From Bradyrhizobium betae (GTDB lineage: Bacteria; Pseudomonadota; Alphaproteobacteria; Rhizobiales; Xanthobacteraceae): a DNA stretch of 64,000 bases. The stretch is taken from NCBI RefSeq assembly GCF_004123905.1, contig NZ_MZXW01000024.1:1-64000 (forward strand). Direction: 5' to 3'. The position numbers were made by a program, and so were the translations under genes. Positions 44,949-53,632 of this stretch are shown here, one piece after another; position 1 is the first letter of the stretch; the number at the start of each line of letters is the position of its first letter. The notes beneath the pieces are model-generated. The model made no database searches. It was not told where the DNA came from and was given only the letters and a program-made list of their open reading frames with translations.

Positions 44949-47636
44949 ATGCCGGACGCAATGGTTGCCGCACGTGAGTCCAACGCGGCGGGTGGAACCC
45001 AACAGGTCGACGTCGCCGTGGTCGGCGCCGGATTTGCCGGCCTTTATCTTCTCCATCGCCTGCGCAAGGCAGGCCTCTCGGCCGTCGGCCTCGAAGAGGC
45101 TCGCGATGTCGGCGGCACCTGGTACTGGAACCGCTATGCCGGCGCGCGCTGCGATATCCAGACCATCGATTACAGCTACACCTTCGATCCGGAACTCGAG
45201 ACGGCCTGGACCTGGTCGGAGAAATACGCGACCCAACCCGAGATCCTGCGCTATCTCGGCTTCGTCGCCGACCGCTACGATCTGCGCCGCGACATCCGCT
45301 TCAAGACCAGGGTCACCGAAGCCAGATGGGACGAGAAAGCCGAACGCTGGCAGCTCACCACCGACAACGGTGCGCGGGTCTCCTGCCGCCATTACATCAT
45401 GGCGACCGGATGCCTCTCCGCGCCAAAGCCGCCGGAGATCGACGGCGTCAAGGAATTTGAGGGCAAGGTCTATTTCACCGGCCGCTGGCCGCATGACGGC
45501 GTCAACCTCGCGGGAAAGCGCGTCGCCGTGATCGGCACGGGATCGTCGGCGATCCAGTCGATCCCGCTGATCGCCGAGCAGGCCGCGCATCTGACCGTGT
45601 TCCAGCGCACGCCGAACTTCGCGCTGCCCGCGGGTAACGGTCCGGCGCCGGAGGATCGCAGGACCTTCTTCGAAAGCGACCGCGCTGCCTATCGCGAGCA
45701 GGCGCGCCAATCGATGACGGGCGTGCCGTATCCGCAGCAGACGGTGGTGAGCTGGCAGTTGAGCGATGCCGAGCGTCGCGAGCGCTTCGAACGCGCCTGG
45801 GCCGCCGGCGACCTCGTCCACATCCTGACCCAGCTCTGGGCCGACCAGGGCGTGGATGTCGATGGCAATGCGCTGATCTGCGAGCTGATCCGCGAGAAGA
45901 TCGCCGCGGCCGTCAAGGATCCGGAAACAGCGGCGGCGCTGATGCCGCACGACCATCCTTTCGGCGCCAAGCGTCCCTGTCTCGATACCAATTACTACGC
46001 GACCTACAACCGGCCGAACGTTGCGCTGGTCAATCTGCGCCAGGAGCCGATCAAGGCGATTACCGCAAGCGGTATCACCACAACCAAACGCAGCGTAGAC
46101 GTCGACGTCATCGTGTTCGCGACCGGCTTCGACGCCATGACCGGCGCGATCCGCGCGGTGCACCCGATCACCGGGCGCGGCGGAAAATCCCTCACCGATG
46201 TCTGGGCGCAGGGGCCGCAAACCTATCTCGGGCTTACAGTCGAAGGCTTCCCGAACTTCTTCATGATCACCGGACCCGGCAGCCCGTCGGTGCTGTCGAA
46301 CATGGCGGTGTCGATCGAGCAGCATGTCGACTGGGTCGTTGACCGCCTCGCCGCGCTACGCGACGCCGGCTTCACCACGATCGAGCCGACCGAGACGGCG
46401 CAGGCCGGCTGGAACAGGCACATGGCGGACTGCTCGATGGTGACGCTGCACCGGCTCGCCAACACCTGGTACACGGGCGCCAACGTGCCCGGCAAGGTGC
46501 AGGGCCTGATGCCCTATACCGGTGGCGTCGGCCCCTATCGCAGCATCTGCGACGAGGTGACCAGCCGCGGCATGCTCGGCTTCAAACTCACCGGCCCCGA
46601 CGTCGCCGCGCAATGCAATGACGGTGAGGTGGTGCGGCTCCAGCCGGATGTGCGGCTGGTGCTGAACTTTCTCGCATCGCTGAACCTGCCGCCGATCGAG
46701 TCGATGGGCGCGCAGGGCGCGTGCGCCTTCGTCGACGAGTTCAACAAGGGCCGACCTGCCGGACGGCCGATCGGCGACATTGTCGACGGCACGCTGCCGG
46801 GCACCGACGGTCCGCTGCCCTATCGCGTCTACAAGCCGGCAACGCCGGGGCCGCATCCGGTCGTGGTCTATTTCCACGGCGGCGGTTGGGTGCTCGGCGA
46901 CGAGCAGTCGGATGAGCCGTTCTGCCGCGACATGGTGCGGCGGACCGGCATGATGTTCGTCAGCGTCGGCTATCGCCATGCGCCGGAGCATCGCTTCCCG
47001 ACCGCGGCCGAAGACGGCTATGCGGCGACGCGCTGGATCGCCGAGCATGCAACCGAGCTCGGCGGCAGACCGGGCCCGGTGCTGGTTGCCGGCTGGAGCG
47101 CCGGCGGCAACATCGCCGCGGTCACCTGCCAGCTGGCGCGCGACCGCGGCGGGCCGGAGATCGCCGGCCAGTTGCTGGTGTGCCCGGTGACGGACTGCAC
47201 ATTCGATCGTCCCTCCTACAACGACAACGCGACCGGCTACTTCCTGACGCGCTCGCTGATGTACTGGTTCTGGGACCTCTACTGCTCGCCGGCCGACCGC
47301 ACCGATCCGCGCGTCTCGCCGCTGCGCGGCAAGGTCTCAGGCCTGCCGCCGGCCTTCGTCGTCACCTGCGAGTTCGATCCGCTGCGCGACGAGGGCATTG
47401 CCTATGCCGAGGCGATGGCGGCCGCGGGCGTGACGGTCGAGCAGCTCAAGGCGCGCGGCCATTTCCACTCGTCCTTTGCGATGGTGGACGTGATCATCAC
47501 CGGCGCGCCGGGCCGGGTGCAGATGGCGCAAGCCTTGCGGCGCTTCGCCGGGCTTCCGCCGGAGGTCAGCCGCGACGACGCGCACAGCCACGGTCATGTC
47601 AGCCCGGGGCACCGGATCGCAGCGGCCGCGAGCTGA
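44949..47636 (+). CDS. Baeyer-Villiger monooxygenase fused to an HSL-type alpha/beta hydrolase
   Basis: 895 residues. Residues ~20-545 are a flavin monooxygenase: FAD site [42 protein letters not shown] site [15 protein letters not shown], and late [11 protein letters not shown]. The BVMO fingerprint FxGxxxHxxxWP reads [12 protein letters not shown], so the histidine is Phe. Residues ~600-885 are an esterase: oxyanion [15 protein letters not shown], nucleophile [12 protein letters not shown], acid [10 protein letters not shown], His GHFHSSFAM. The architecture suggests ketone to ester or lactone, then hydrolysis, in one protein; substrate unknown. ATG 44949 has GGGAGGA upstream. Confidence 0.85.
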   Translation: MPDAMVAARESNAAGGTQQVDVAVVGAGFAGLYLLHRLRKAGLSAVGLEEARDVGGTWYWNRYAGARCDIQTIDYSYTFDPELETAWTWSEKYATQPEILRYLGFVADRYDLRRDIRFKTRVTEARWDEKAERWQLTTDNGARVSCRHYIMATGCLSAPKPPEIDGVKEFEGKVYFTGRWPHDGVNLAGKRVAVIGTGSSAIQSIPLIAEQAAHLTVFQRTPNFALPAGNGPAPEDRRTFFESDRAAYREQARQSMTGVPYPQQTVVSWQLSDAERRERFERAWAAGDLVHILTQLWADQGVDVDGNALICELIREKIAAAVKDPETAAALMPHDHPFGAKRPCLDTNYYATYNRPNVALVNLRQEPIKAITASGITTTKRSVDVDVIVFATGFDAMTGAIRAVHPITGRGGKSLTDVWAQGPQTYLGLTVEGFPNFFMITGPGSPSVLSNMAVSIEQHVDWVVDRLAALRDAGFTTIEPTETAQAGWNRHMADCSMVTLHRLANTWYTGANVPGKVQGLMPYTGGVGPYRSICDEVTSRGMLGFKLTGPDVAAQCNDGEVVRLQPDVRLVLNFLASLNLPPIESMGAQGACAFVDEFNKGRPAGRPIGDIVDGTLPGTDGPLPYRVYKPATPGPHPVVVYFHGGGWVLGDEQSDEPFCRDMVRRTGMMFVSVGYRHAPEHRFPTAAEDGYAATRWIAEHATELGGRPGPVLVAGWSAGGNIAAVTCQLARDRGGPEIAGQLLVCPVTDCTFDRPSYNDNATGYFLTRSLMYWFWDLYCSPADRTDPRVSPLRGKVSGLPPAFVVTCEFDPLRDEGIAYAEAMAAAGVTVEQLKARGHFHSSFAMVDVIITGAPGRVQMAQALRRFAGLPPEVSRDDAHSHGHVSPGHRIAAAAS

Positions 47637-47735
47637 GCGGCGGCGGACCGGCCGGGCCGATCCGGTGATTGGTGTGGTCCCGATATCCACGCTCATTGGG
47701 CGTCGGGCGCGACGGCGCTGAGCCGGCCGGCGTTG

Positions 47736-49133
47736 TCAGCTGAGCAGCTGTGGCTGGTCCGGCAACAACGTCGAGGCCGCGATGAGGCCGCTTGCGGATG
47801 CAACAGCCGCAAGAAGCCAGGGCCATGCGTAGCCGGCAGCGGTGGCCTCATACGGCAGCGACGCACCGAGCGTCGCGATGCCCAGTGCGAAGCCGGCCTG
47901 GCGCATGACCACAGTCACTGCCGAAGCCATGCCGGTCTGGTCCGGAGGCACCAAGGCGACGACAGCACCCGACAGTTGCGGGTGCGCAAGCACCGCGCCA
48001 AGCCCTATCAACAGCATCGCGGTCGCCGCCGCGGCGAGAAGTACGCCCGTGTTCGGGAGCCAGCCACTCGCGACCAGCATCAAAGTGAGATTGCCCGCCA
48101 GCAGCACCAGCATCGCGGTCGCGAACAGCCGACGCCAGCCCCAGTGTTTTGCCAAACGGGCACCATAGGGCGGCAGCAGAAGCATCGGCAACGTCGCGCA
48201 GAGCAACGCGAAGCCGACCGATGAGCCTGTCCAGCCAAACGCTGCGCCCAGGAACGGCGGCAGGTAGACGAGGACGGCCCAGTATCCGATCGAGAGGGCA
48301 ATCAGCAACGACGAAATTCCGATCATGACCGGCCGGCCGAATACAGCCGGGTCGAACATCGGCGCAGGCCGGCGCCGCTGCTGCATCGCGAACATGGCGA
48401 GCAAACACACACTTGCCCCGAGACCGACCGCAACCCGGACCGGTGCCGCACGCCCCATCAACAGGCTCTCGATCGCAAGACCAAGAGCAAACGTGAGAAG
48501 AATGACGCCGCTCCAATCCAGCGGACGATCGGCAGGACCGCGCGATTCCGCGACCAGCCGCGGGACGGCCAGAATAGCGAGCAGGCAAAGTGGGATATTG
48601 GCCAGGAAAATCCAGCGCCACCCGATCCAGGTCGAGACGAGCCCACCGAGCGTCGGCCCGAGAGCCATGGCTGTCCCCGAGATCACCCCCATCAGCGCGA
48701 ATGCGCGGGCACGCTCGTCAGGCCGGGTATAGGTGCTCGCGAGCAGCGCGATGCCTCCGGTGATGACGAACGCTGCACCAAGCCCTTGAACTGCACGAGC
48801 TGCCCACAGCCCCGGGCCTCCCGTCGCAAAGCCGCAAGCGACCGAGCCCACCAGGAACACGATGTTGCCGCCGAGCAGGGCACGTCGTCGCCCATACCTG
48901 TCGGCAAGCGCACCGGCGGCCAGCAGTCCCCCGGTAAAGGCCAGACTGTAGGCATCCATGACCCAGGCATAGGCGGCGACGCCGAAACCGAGCTCGGTCG
49001 CCATGGCCGGCATGGCGACGACGACCGCCGTCACGTCGAATTGCGTCAAGAAGGCCGCCATGCCGAGCACCGCCGCCGGCAGCAGGTCGCGCCAACAGCA
49101 CAGCGGCTGCGCATGGAGTTCGATCCCGGCCAT
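47736..49133 (-). CDS. MFS transporter, DHA2 (14-TM) drug-efflux type
   Basis: 465 residues with about 14 hydrophobic segments. Motif A is ADRYGRRRALLGGNIVFLVG (DRxGRR), motif B/C region is GVISGTAMALGPTLGG (antiporter motif GxxxGPxxGG), and motif D1-like FLTQFDVTAVVVAMPAMATE starts the protein. Such proton antiporters export drugs or metabolites. The divergent LysR gene 105 bases away probably regulates it. Start ATG 49133 is chosen because the extension to 49229 is not family-like. Confidence 0.88.
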   Translation of the reverse strand: MAGIELHAQPLCCWRDLLPAAVLGMAAFLTQFDVTAVVVAMPAMATELGFGVAAYAWVMDAYSLAFTGGLLAAGALADRYGRRRALLGGNIVFLVGSVACGFATGGPGLWAARAVQGLGAAFVITGGIALLASTYTRPDERARAFALMGVISGTAMALGPTLGGLVSTWIGWRWIFLANIPLCLLAILAVPRLVAESRGPADRPLDWSGVILLTFALGLAIESLLMGRAAPVRVAVGLGASVCLLAMFAMQQRRRPAPMFDPAVFGRPVMIGISSLLIALSIGYWAVLVYLPPFLGAAFGWTGSSVGFALLCATLPMLLLPPYGARLAKHWGWRRLFATAMLVLLAGNLTLMLVASGWLPNTGVLLAAAATAMLLIGLGAVLAHPQLSGAVVALVPPDQTGMASAVTVVMRQAGFALGIATLGASLPYEATAAGYAWPWLLAAVASASGLIAASTLLPDQPQLLS

Positions 49134-49238
49134 CGTTTTCCAATCGTGAAAGCGTCTTCTGCCGATATGCACGCCAGCGCGGGCTGCACGCCAATGCGAG
49201 CTGTTCACATCGCCATGAAATTCATTCATGATGATGCA

Positions 49239-50159
49239 ATGCGCTCATTTCCTCCTTTCGATGGCCTGATCGCGTTCGAGGCCGCCCTGCGACATGCGAG
49301 TGTCACACGCGCCTCGGCAGAGCTCGGGCTGACACAGAGCGCCGTCAGTCATCGCCTTCGCAAGCTCGAAGACTTCGTCGGCATGCCTCTGCTCATCCGA
49401 CAACCAAGCGGCTTGAGCGCCACACCCGCCGGGATAGCCCTGTCGAACGAGTTGGCCGGCTTGCTCGAGCGGATGGCCGACTTGCGCGCGCTGTGCCGCG
49501 CTGCCGCGCCGCCTCCCGCCTTGAAAGTGGGCGTCGGCGCAGCGCTGGCCGACTACTGGCTCGTGCGCCGTTTGCCCCATTTCGCGGAAGCGCATCCCGG
49601 CATACCGGTCGAGCTTGCCATTCTCCAGGGTGACGCAGCCGCGAGGTCGGCAGATCTCGACGTCACGGTGCTGTGGCAACCGGCGGCAGGCTTGAGAGCA
49701 ACGTCGACCCAGCGCTTGTTATTCCGTGAGCACGTGTACCCCGTCTGCCACCCCCGCCTGCTGCCAGGTCGGCGACCACTGGCCGACGTCACGCGGCTGA
49801 AATCCTTGCCGCTCTTGCACAAGGGCCGGGCGGGCGAAGACAGTGGGGCCGAGTGGTCCTGGACGACCTGGTTCGAGCGATTGGGGCTCGGCCGCCCTCC
49901 ACCTGCGGAGATCCGTTTTGCAACAATAGCTACCGCCATAGCCGCCGCCCTCGCGGGCAACGGAATCGTGCTCGCACGCTCGCTGCTGGTTCAGGATGCG
50001 CTCAAGGACGGGAGGCTCGTGCGCGTGCTGCCGCAGTCGTGGGATTTGCCTTCGAACAAGACCCAGCTCGTGCGCTGGCCCGCGGCAATGGCCCAGGATC
50101 GCCGCGTGAAGGCGTTCGTCGACTGGGTCTTGCGGATTCCGAAAATTCCCGGCGGTTGA
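49239..50159 (+). CDS. LysR family transcriptional regulator
   Basis: 306 residues. N-terminal wHTH: LIAFEAALRHASVTRASAEL, GLTQSAVSHRLRKLEDFVGM with LLIRQPSG; C-terminal periplasmic-binding-like effector domain. The SHRLRKLE recognition helix with an FPPFDGLIAFEAA start places it in the GcvA-like subgroup. It is divergent from the MFS exporter, the classical LysR arrangement, so it likely controls that promoter and its own. The ATG at 49239 lacks a strong ribosome site; an in-frame ATG upstream is possible. Confidence 0.88.
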   Translation: MRSFPPFDGLIAFEAALRHASVTRASAELGLTQSAVSHRLRKLEDFVGMPLLIRQPSGLSATPAGIALSNELAGLLERMADLRALCRAAAPPPALKVGVGAALADYWLVRRLPHFAEAHPGIPVELAILQGDAAARSADLDVTVLWQPAAGLRATSTQRLLFREHVYPVCHPRLLPGRRPLADVTRLKSLPLLHKGRAGEDSGAEWSWTTWFERLGLGRPPPAEIRFATIATAIAAALAGNGIVLARSLLVQDALKDGRLVRVLPQSWDLPSNKTQLVRWPAAMAQDRRVKAFVDWVLRIPKIPGG

Positions 50160-50247
50160 GCCTGACGCCGTGGCGGATTGGCGGGGAACAAATTCCCGGC
50201 CGGCGCGTTAGGGGGCTCGTGGCATTGAGATGCAGCGATAGGTGCGG

Positions 50248-50284
50248 GCCCCGGCACGCAGATCCACGTGCCGGGGCATTTTTG
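50248..50284 (+). terminator. Intrinsic terminator after the LysR gene
   Basis: GCCCCGGCACG and CGTGCCGGGGC (11 perfect pairs) with an eight-base loop, followed by ATTTTTG. It stands about 90 bases after the LysR stop. Confidence 0.85.
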
Positions 50285-50302
50285 TATGAGTGAGGCAGGG
50301 CG

Positions 50303-50575
50303 ATGGGGGATTTGGTTGCAGATTCAAAAGTCGATTTCGGTGCGCTTGCGGCCCTACATAAATGGCCGTCGCTTGCGAACCAGCGCCAGCCTGACCGGGA
50401 GGCCTACCAGATCAGCGAAGGGACGCTCGACGAGTGCATCTCGGCTTTCATGGCCAAGCCGGCGGCAACCCGGCACCTCTATGAGATCCACACAGTGGCC
50501 CAGCCGCCGCTGGTGACGGATATCCTCTCACCCGAGCACGTCATCGAACTGGCGCGGCTGAGAGAATTTCTCTGA
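50303..50575 (+). CDS. Small hypothetical protein (90 aa)
   Basis: 90 residues: MGDLVADSKVDFGALAALHK then WPSLANQRQPDREAYQISEG and a C-terminal VTDILSPEHVIELARLREFL. No signal peptide, membrane span or known motif. Composition and codon use match the genome. It follows a strong terminator, so it has its own promoter, apparently within the short gap. Function unknown. Confidence 0.7.
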   Translation: MGDLVADSKVDFGALAALHKWPSLANQRQPDREAYQISEGTLDECISAFMAKPAATRHLYEIHTVAQPPLVTDILSPEHVIELARLREFL

Positions 50576-50680
50576 TTGCGTGCAGACTCCGTCTTCTGCA
50601 AACGCACGACAAGCTTCTCACCAATACAGGAACCTTCTTCCGGATTTTCCCGTTAACGGGGATCGGAAGCCAAGGCGTGA

Positions 50681-50995
50681 GTGTCTGAGATGCTTGAAGC
50701 TGGCGTACCATCCCCGGTCGTGCCCTATGGGGCAGACCAGACCCTGTTCGTGGTGATCGACCGCCGCGACCAGGCGACTGAAATCCGCATCGAGCGGAGC
50801 GATCTCGAAACCACGATCGGCGAGCTCGTTGCCGGCTGCTTCAACGATCCGATCAAGGTCATCTCGTTCAACACGCTCGAGCATTGGACGAAGGATATCT
50901 CGACCGATGTCGCCGGCGAGATCCGGGCGCGTTGCGACATCGATGGCGTGACGTTACCGGACTATCTCAGCGACTTCGTCGAGAGCCACACCTGA
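50681..50995 (+). CDS. Small hypothetical protein (104 aa)
   Basis: GTG start at 50681 with AAGG about five bases upstream; the ATG at 50690 is an alternative. The protein reads PYGADQTLFVVIDRRDQATE, IRIERSDLETTIGELVAGCF and PIKVISFNTLEHWTKDISTD, a small alpha/beta protein without signal or membrane segments. Not recognised. A bidirectional terminator follows. Confidence 0.7.
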   Translation: MSEMLEAGVPSPVVPYGADQTLFVVIDRRDQATEIRIERSDLETTIGELVAGCFNDPIKVISFNTLEHWTKDISTDVAGEIRARCDIDGVTLPDYLSDFVESHT

Positions 50996-51032
50996 TCGCA
51001 CGTCGTTTGCTCTCAATCGCAGGCAACAAAAA

Positions 51033-51055
51033 AGCGCCGCTTCCGCGGCGCTTTT
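51033..51055. terminator. Bidirectional intrinsic terminator
   Basis: AGCGCCGC-TTCC-GCGGCGCT flanked by six A on the left and TTTT on the right. It sits between convergent genes ending at 50995 and 51068, so both can use it. Confidence 0.88.
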
Positions 51056-51067
51056 CGTGTGGCAACC

Positions 51068-51154
51068 TCAATGATGCCAGAACAATGCCAGCAGCAAAAC
51101 GATCGGCAGCGGCACGCCAAGCAACCAAAGCAAAGCACCTCGTCCAAAGCCCAT
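51068..51154 (-). CDS. 28-residue hydrophobic membrane microprotein
   Basis: ATG 51154 preceded by GAGGAGGA six bases upstream, 28 codons, TGA. MGFGRGALLWLLGVPLPIVL and LLALFWHH form one membrane span with a di-His end. The strong ribosome site, clean terminator and proper codon use support expression. I recall similar very short proteins in rhizobia, without a known function. Confidence 0.75.
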   Translation of the reverse strand: MGFGRGALLWLLGVPLPIVLLLALFWHH

Positions 51155-51253
51155 GATGTCCTCCTCATGCACTGCGAAGATGACGCAGGAGACGAGAGGA
51201 AGTTCCGCGCTTTGCAGCGAGGGCGAATGCGTTCAGTGCATGGTTTACGGGAG

Positions 51254-51448
51254 TTATGCCCGCCGCCTGCCGGCGATAACCTCGATCTCGCGGCGGCGTT
51301 CGCCGGCAAAAGTCAGGAGCTTTTCGATCGTCAGCGTATCCGTGATCCGTTTGGCGAGCCGCTCTGCACGCGCAGCCTGATCTTCGAGATACTGGATCGT
51401 GTTCAAGCGCCCGTCTCCCCAAAAGCCCCGAATTGTTTGGGTAGCCAT
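51254..51448 (-). CDS. Small coiled-coil-like protein (64 aa)
   Basis: 64 residues: MATQTIRGFWGDGRLNTIQY, LEDQAARAERLAKRITDTLT, then IEKLLTFAGERRREIEVIAG. Helical, charged, likely a short coiled coil. It lies 100 bases upstream of the 28-residue microprotein on the same strand and could share its transcript. Function unknown. Confidence 0.7.
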   Translation of the reverse strand: MATQTIRGFWGDGRLNTIQYLEDQAARAERLAKRITDTLTIEKLLTFAGERRREIEVIAGRRRA

Positions 51449-51509
51449 GGTGCGCGAGAAGCGCCTAACAGCCGGTTAAGCGGCAACGTCTCAGGCCGAC
51501 GAATTCAGC

Positions 51510-52028
51510 CTATCGCACGACATCGAGCCTGACATTGGTGACGCCCTTGTCGACCATGCCGAGCGCCTCGGCCGCGGAGGGCGAGATGTCGACCACGCGC
51601 CCGCGAACATAGGGCCCGCGATCGTTGACCCTGACGGTCACGAAGCGGCCGGAGGAGACATCAGTAACGCGCAGCTTTGTGCCGAACGGCAGCGAAGGAT
51701 GGGCCGCGGTCAATTCGTTCTTGTCGAACCTCTCACCGCTCGCGGTCTCCGTATCCGAGTAGAAGCTGGCGACACCATGCGCGGCGGTCTGCTTTGCCTC
51801 ATCGGCGGGGATGCGCGCCCGGCTGATCGGCCGCGGATGCAGCGCCGCGACCCGATGATGAGGTCGCTCGACCACCGCCTGCCTGTTGGTGCCGAGATCG
51901 GCCTTCTGGCGACCCACCGGCGATTGCGCGCACGCGGCGAGCGAGGCGGCAGCGATGACAGCGAGCAGCAATCGGCTCGAGCTTGCCAGCGCGATCCCTG
52001 CAGTTTCGGCACTTGCAAAGCGAGACAT
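51510..52028 (-). CDS. RlpA-like lipoprotein (septal-ring lytic transglycosylase family)
   Basis: 172 residues from ATG 52028 (GGAGGGCGC upstream). The N-terminus has a long signal with lipobox-like SLAAC near residue 32. The DPBB domain shows GVASFYSDTETASGERFDKN, ELTAAHPSLPFGTKLRVTDV and NDRGPYVRGRVVDISPSAAE. No SPOR domain is present. It probably acts on or binds peptidoglycan at the outer membrane. A shorter paralogue without lipobox occurs at 28655-28966. Confidence 0.85.
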   Translation of the reverse strand: MSRFASAETAGIALASSSRLLLAVIAAASLAACAQSPVGRQKADLGTNRQAVVERPHHRVAALHPRPISRARIPADEAKQTAAHGVASFYSDTETASGERFDKNELTAAHPSLPFGTKLRVTDVSSGRFVTVRVNDRGPYVRGRVVDISPSAAEALGMVDKGVTNVRLDVVR

Positions 52029-52181
52029 GATGCGCCCTCCGAACAACCCCAAGTTTCGGTGGGCAATCAGGGCAGAACCTTGGCTGAAGGAAAGCGGGGT
52101 TAGGGCCGCAGCCGTTTCGGGGCCGGCTGTGGCGATTCCACCACAGTCGATGTCCTGAATCGGGACAGACTCGCGAACAGA

Positions 52182-52349
52182 TCAGCCCGATACGCCGCGC
52201 CAGGCGATCGGGCGCGGGCCCGGCTGATCCTCGCCAGGCTCGGCCTCACCCCTCAGAAGCCGTATCAGCTCACGCCGATAGAGCCGTCGCCAGCCGGTTT
52301 TCAGGCTGGCGAGAAAGTCGAGCTCTCGTTGTGTCAGTGTGCACATCAT
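52182..52349 (-). CDS. Small hypothetical protein (55 aa)
   Basis: Tandem ATG codons at 52349 and 52346, 55 codons, TGA. The sequence MMCTLTQRELDFLASLKTGW then RRLYRRELIRLLRGEAE is helical and basic, followed by a Pro-rich end. It lies just past the DUF1501 stop on the same strand, so may be the third gene of that unit. No known family recognised. Confidence 0.5.
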   Translation of the reverse strand: MMCTLTQRELDFLASLKTGWRRLYRRELIRLLRGEAEPGEDQPGPRPIAWRGVSG

Positions 52350-52379
52350 GAACCCGATCCGGTTGCGAGCGCCACGCCG

Positions 52380-53630
52380 TCAGCCGACGAGGCCCCCCAT
52401 CGGTTTGACGTCGGCGCTGCCAGGGAAGACCGTCTCGGCCAGAATCTTCTCGTCGACGCGCAAATGATCCCTGAGCAGCCCCTTCAGCACGGCGCGCAGA
52501 TCTGTGGTTGGCTTGAGATCGCGATCCTCGAACAGCTGCGCCGGCTTGAGGCCCGGCCAGTCCGCGATCACGCGGCCGCCGGTGAGCCCGCCGCCGATCA
52601 GGAACGCGACCGTGCCGGTGCCGTGGTCGGTGCCCTGCGTGCCGTTGATGCGCGCGGTGCGGCCAAACTCGGTGACGACGGCGACCACCGTCTCGTGCCA
52701 CACCTCGCTCATGTTGCTTTCGATCGCGGCAAACGCACCGTCGAGCGCGCCGAGCAGATTGTAGAGCTGGCCTGAGGCCGCGCCTTCGGCGATGTGCGTG
52801 TCCCAGCCGACAAAACCCATCGCGCCGACGCGCGGCCCGTCGGGCTTGGCGAGGTAGCGCGCGGCGGTGCCCGCCGCCTCGGCAAAGTAAGCGCGCACGC
52901 GCGCGATGCCCGGAGGCATCAGCGTCGGATCGTCCAACATCGGATCGCCGGTGCCCATCGCGCCGTCGAGCGAGGCGAGCTTCATGCGGGCCTGGAGCAC
53001 GGTCGCAAGCTTCGGATCGGTGTGCTGGTAGAGATCGAGCAGGCGGTTCTGCGTGTCCTGGCTCGCCGGCAAGAGCTTTTGCGGCACCCATGTCATGACC
53101 GGCGCAGAGCCGCGCACCACCAGCGGCGTCACCGAGCCGATGCCGAGCGCGCGGCTGCCGCGCGGGTCGACACGGCCGCCCGATTCCATCGCGAGCAGCG
53201 CGCGGTTGAGCCATCCCGAGCTGGTCATGCCGGGCTTGACGAGCCCGCTCTCCAGCACGTCCTGGCCGTCGAAATGCGAGCGCTCGCGATAGGGCGTCGC
53301 GGCGGCGTGGACGATCGCGGCCTTGCCGTTCCTGTAGAGCCGGTGCAGGTTCGGCATCGCCGGGTTGAGCGCGAAGAAAGAATCGAGCGGCAGTGCCGGC
53401 GGCTTGCCGTCCAACAGCAGCGCGCGATCCCCGCGCAACGAAACCCAGTCGGGGTCGCCGACCGGCGCGACTGCACCGAGGCCGTCGAGCGCGCCGCGCA
53501 GGATGACGACGAGCAGCCGCGGATCGCGTCCCTCGGCGCGCGCGATCCGCGGCATCTGGCTCCATGCGAGCAGCGCACCGGAGCCGACCAGAAGTTCGCG
53601 CCGCGTGGGCAGATGATTGTCAAAGCCCAT
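52380..53630 (-). CDS. DUF1501 family exported protein
   Basis: 416 residues. TRRELLVGSGALLAWSQMPR is a Tat-like signal. The body is related to the sulfatase/phosphatase superfamily: LLVVILRGALDGLGAVAPVG, GFVGWDTHIAEGAASGQLYN, VVAVVTEFGRTARINGTQGT with DHGTGTVAFLIGGGLTGGRV. These Asp/Thr/His blocks could form a metal site, but no activity is established. It follows the DUF1800 gene by two bases, a pairing seen in many bacteria. I use ATG 53630 because AGGAGG lies five bases before it; GTG 53636 would leave no spacing. Confidence 0.88.
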   Translation of the reverse strand: MGFDNHLPTRRELLVGSGALLAWSQMPRIARAEGRDPRLLVVILRGALDGLGAVAPVGDPDWVSLRGDRALLLDGKPPALPLDSFFALNPAMPNLHRLYRNGKAAIVHAAATPYRERSHFDGQDVLESGLVKPGMTSSGWLNRALLAMESGGRVDPRGSRALGIGSVTPLVVRGSAPVMTWVPQKLLPASQDTQNRLLDLYQHTDPKLATVLQARMKLASLDGAMGTGDPMLDDPTLMPPGIARVRAYFAEAAGTAARYLAKPDGPRVGAMGFVGWDTHIAEGAASGQLYNLLGALDGAFAAIESNMSEVWHETVVAVVTEFGRTARINGTQGTDHGTGTVAFLIGGGLTGGRVIADWPGLKPAQLFEDRDLKPTTDLRAVLKGLLRDHLRVDEKILAETVFPGSADVKPMGGLVG

Positions 53631-53632
53631 GC

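Noticed and set aside
52270-53565. 431-codon Arg/Ala-rich frame
   Set aside because: Overlaps the DUF1501 gene in another frame; composition is that of a frame shadow.
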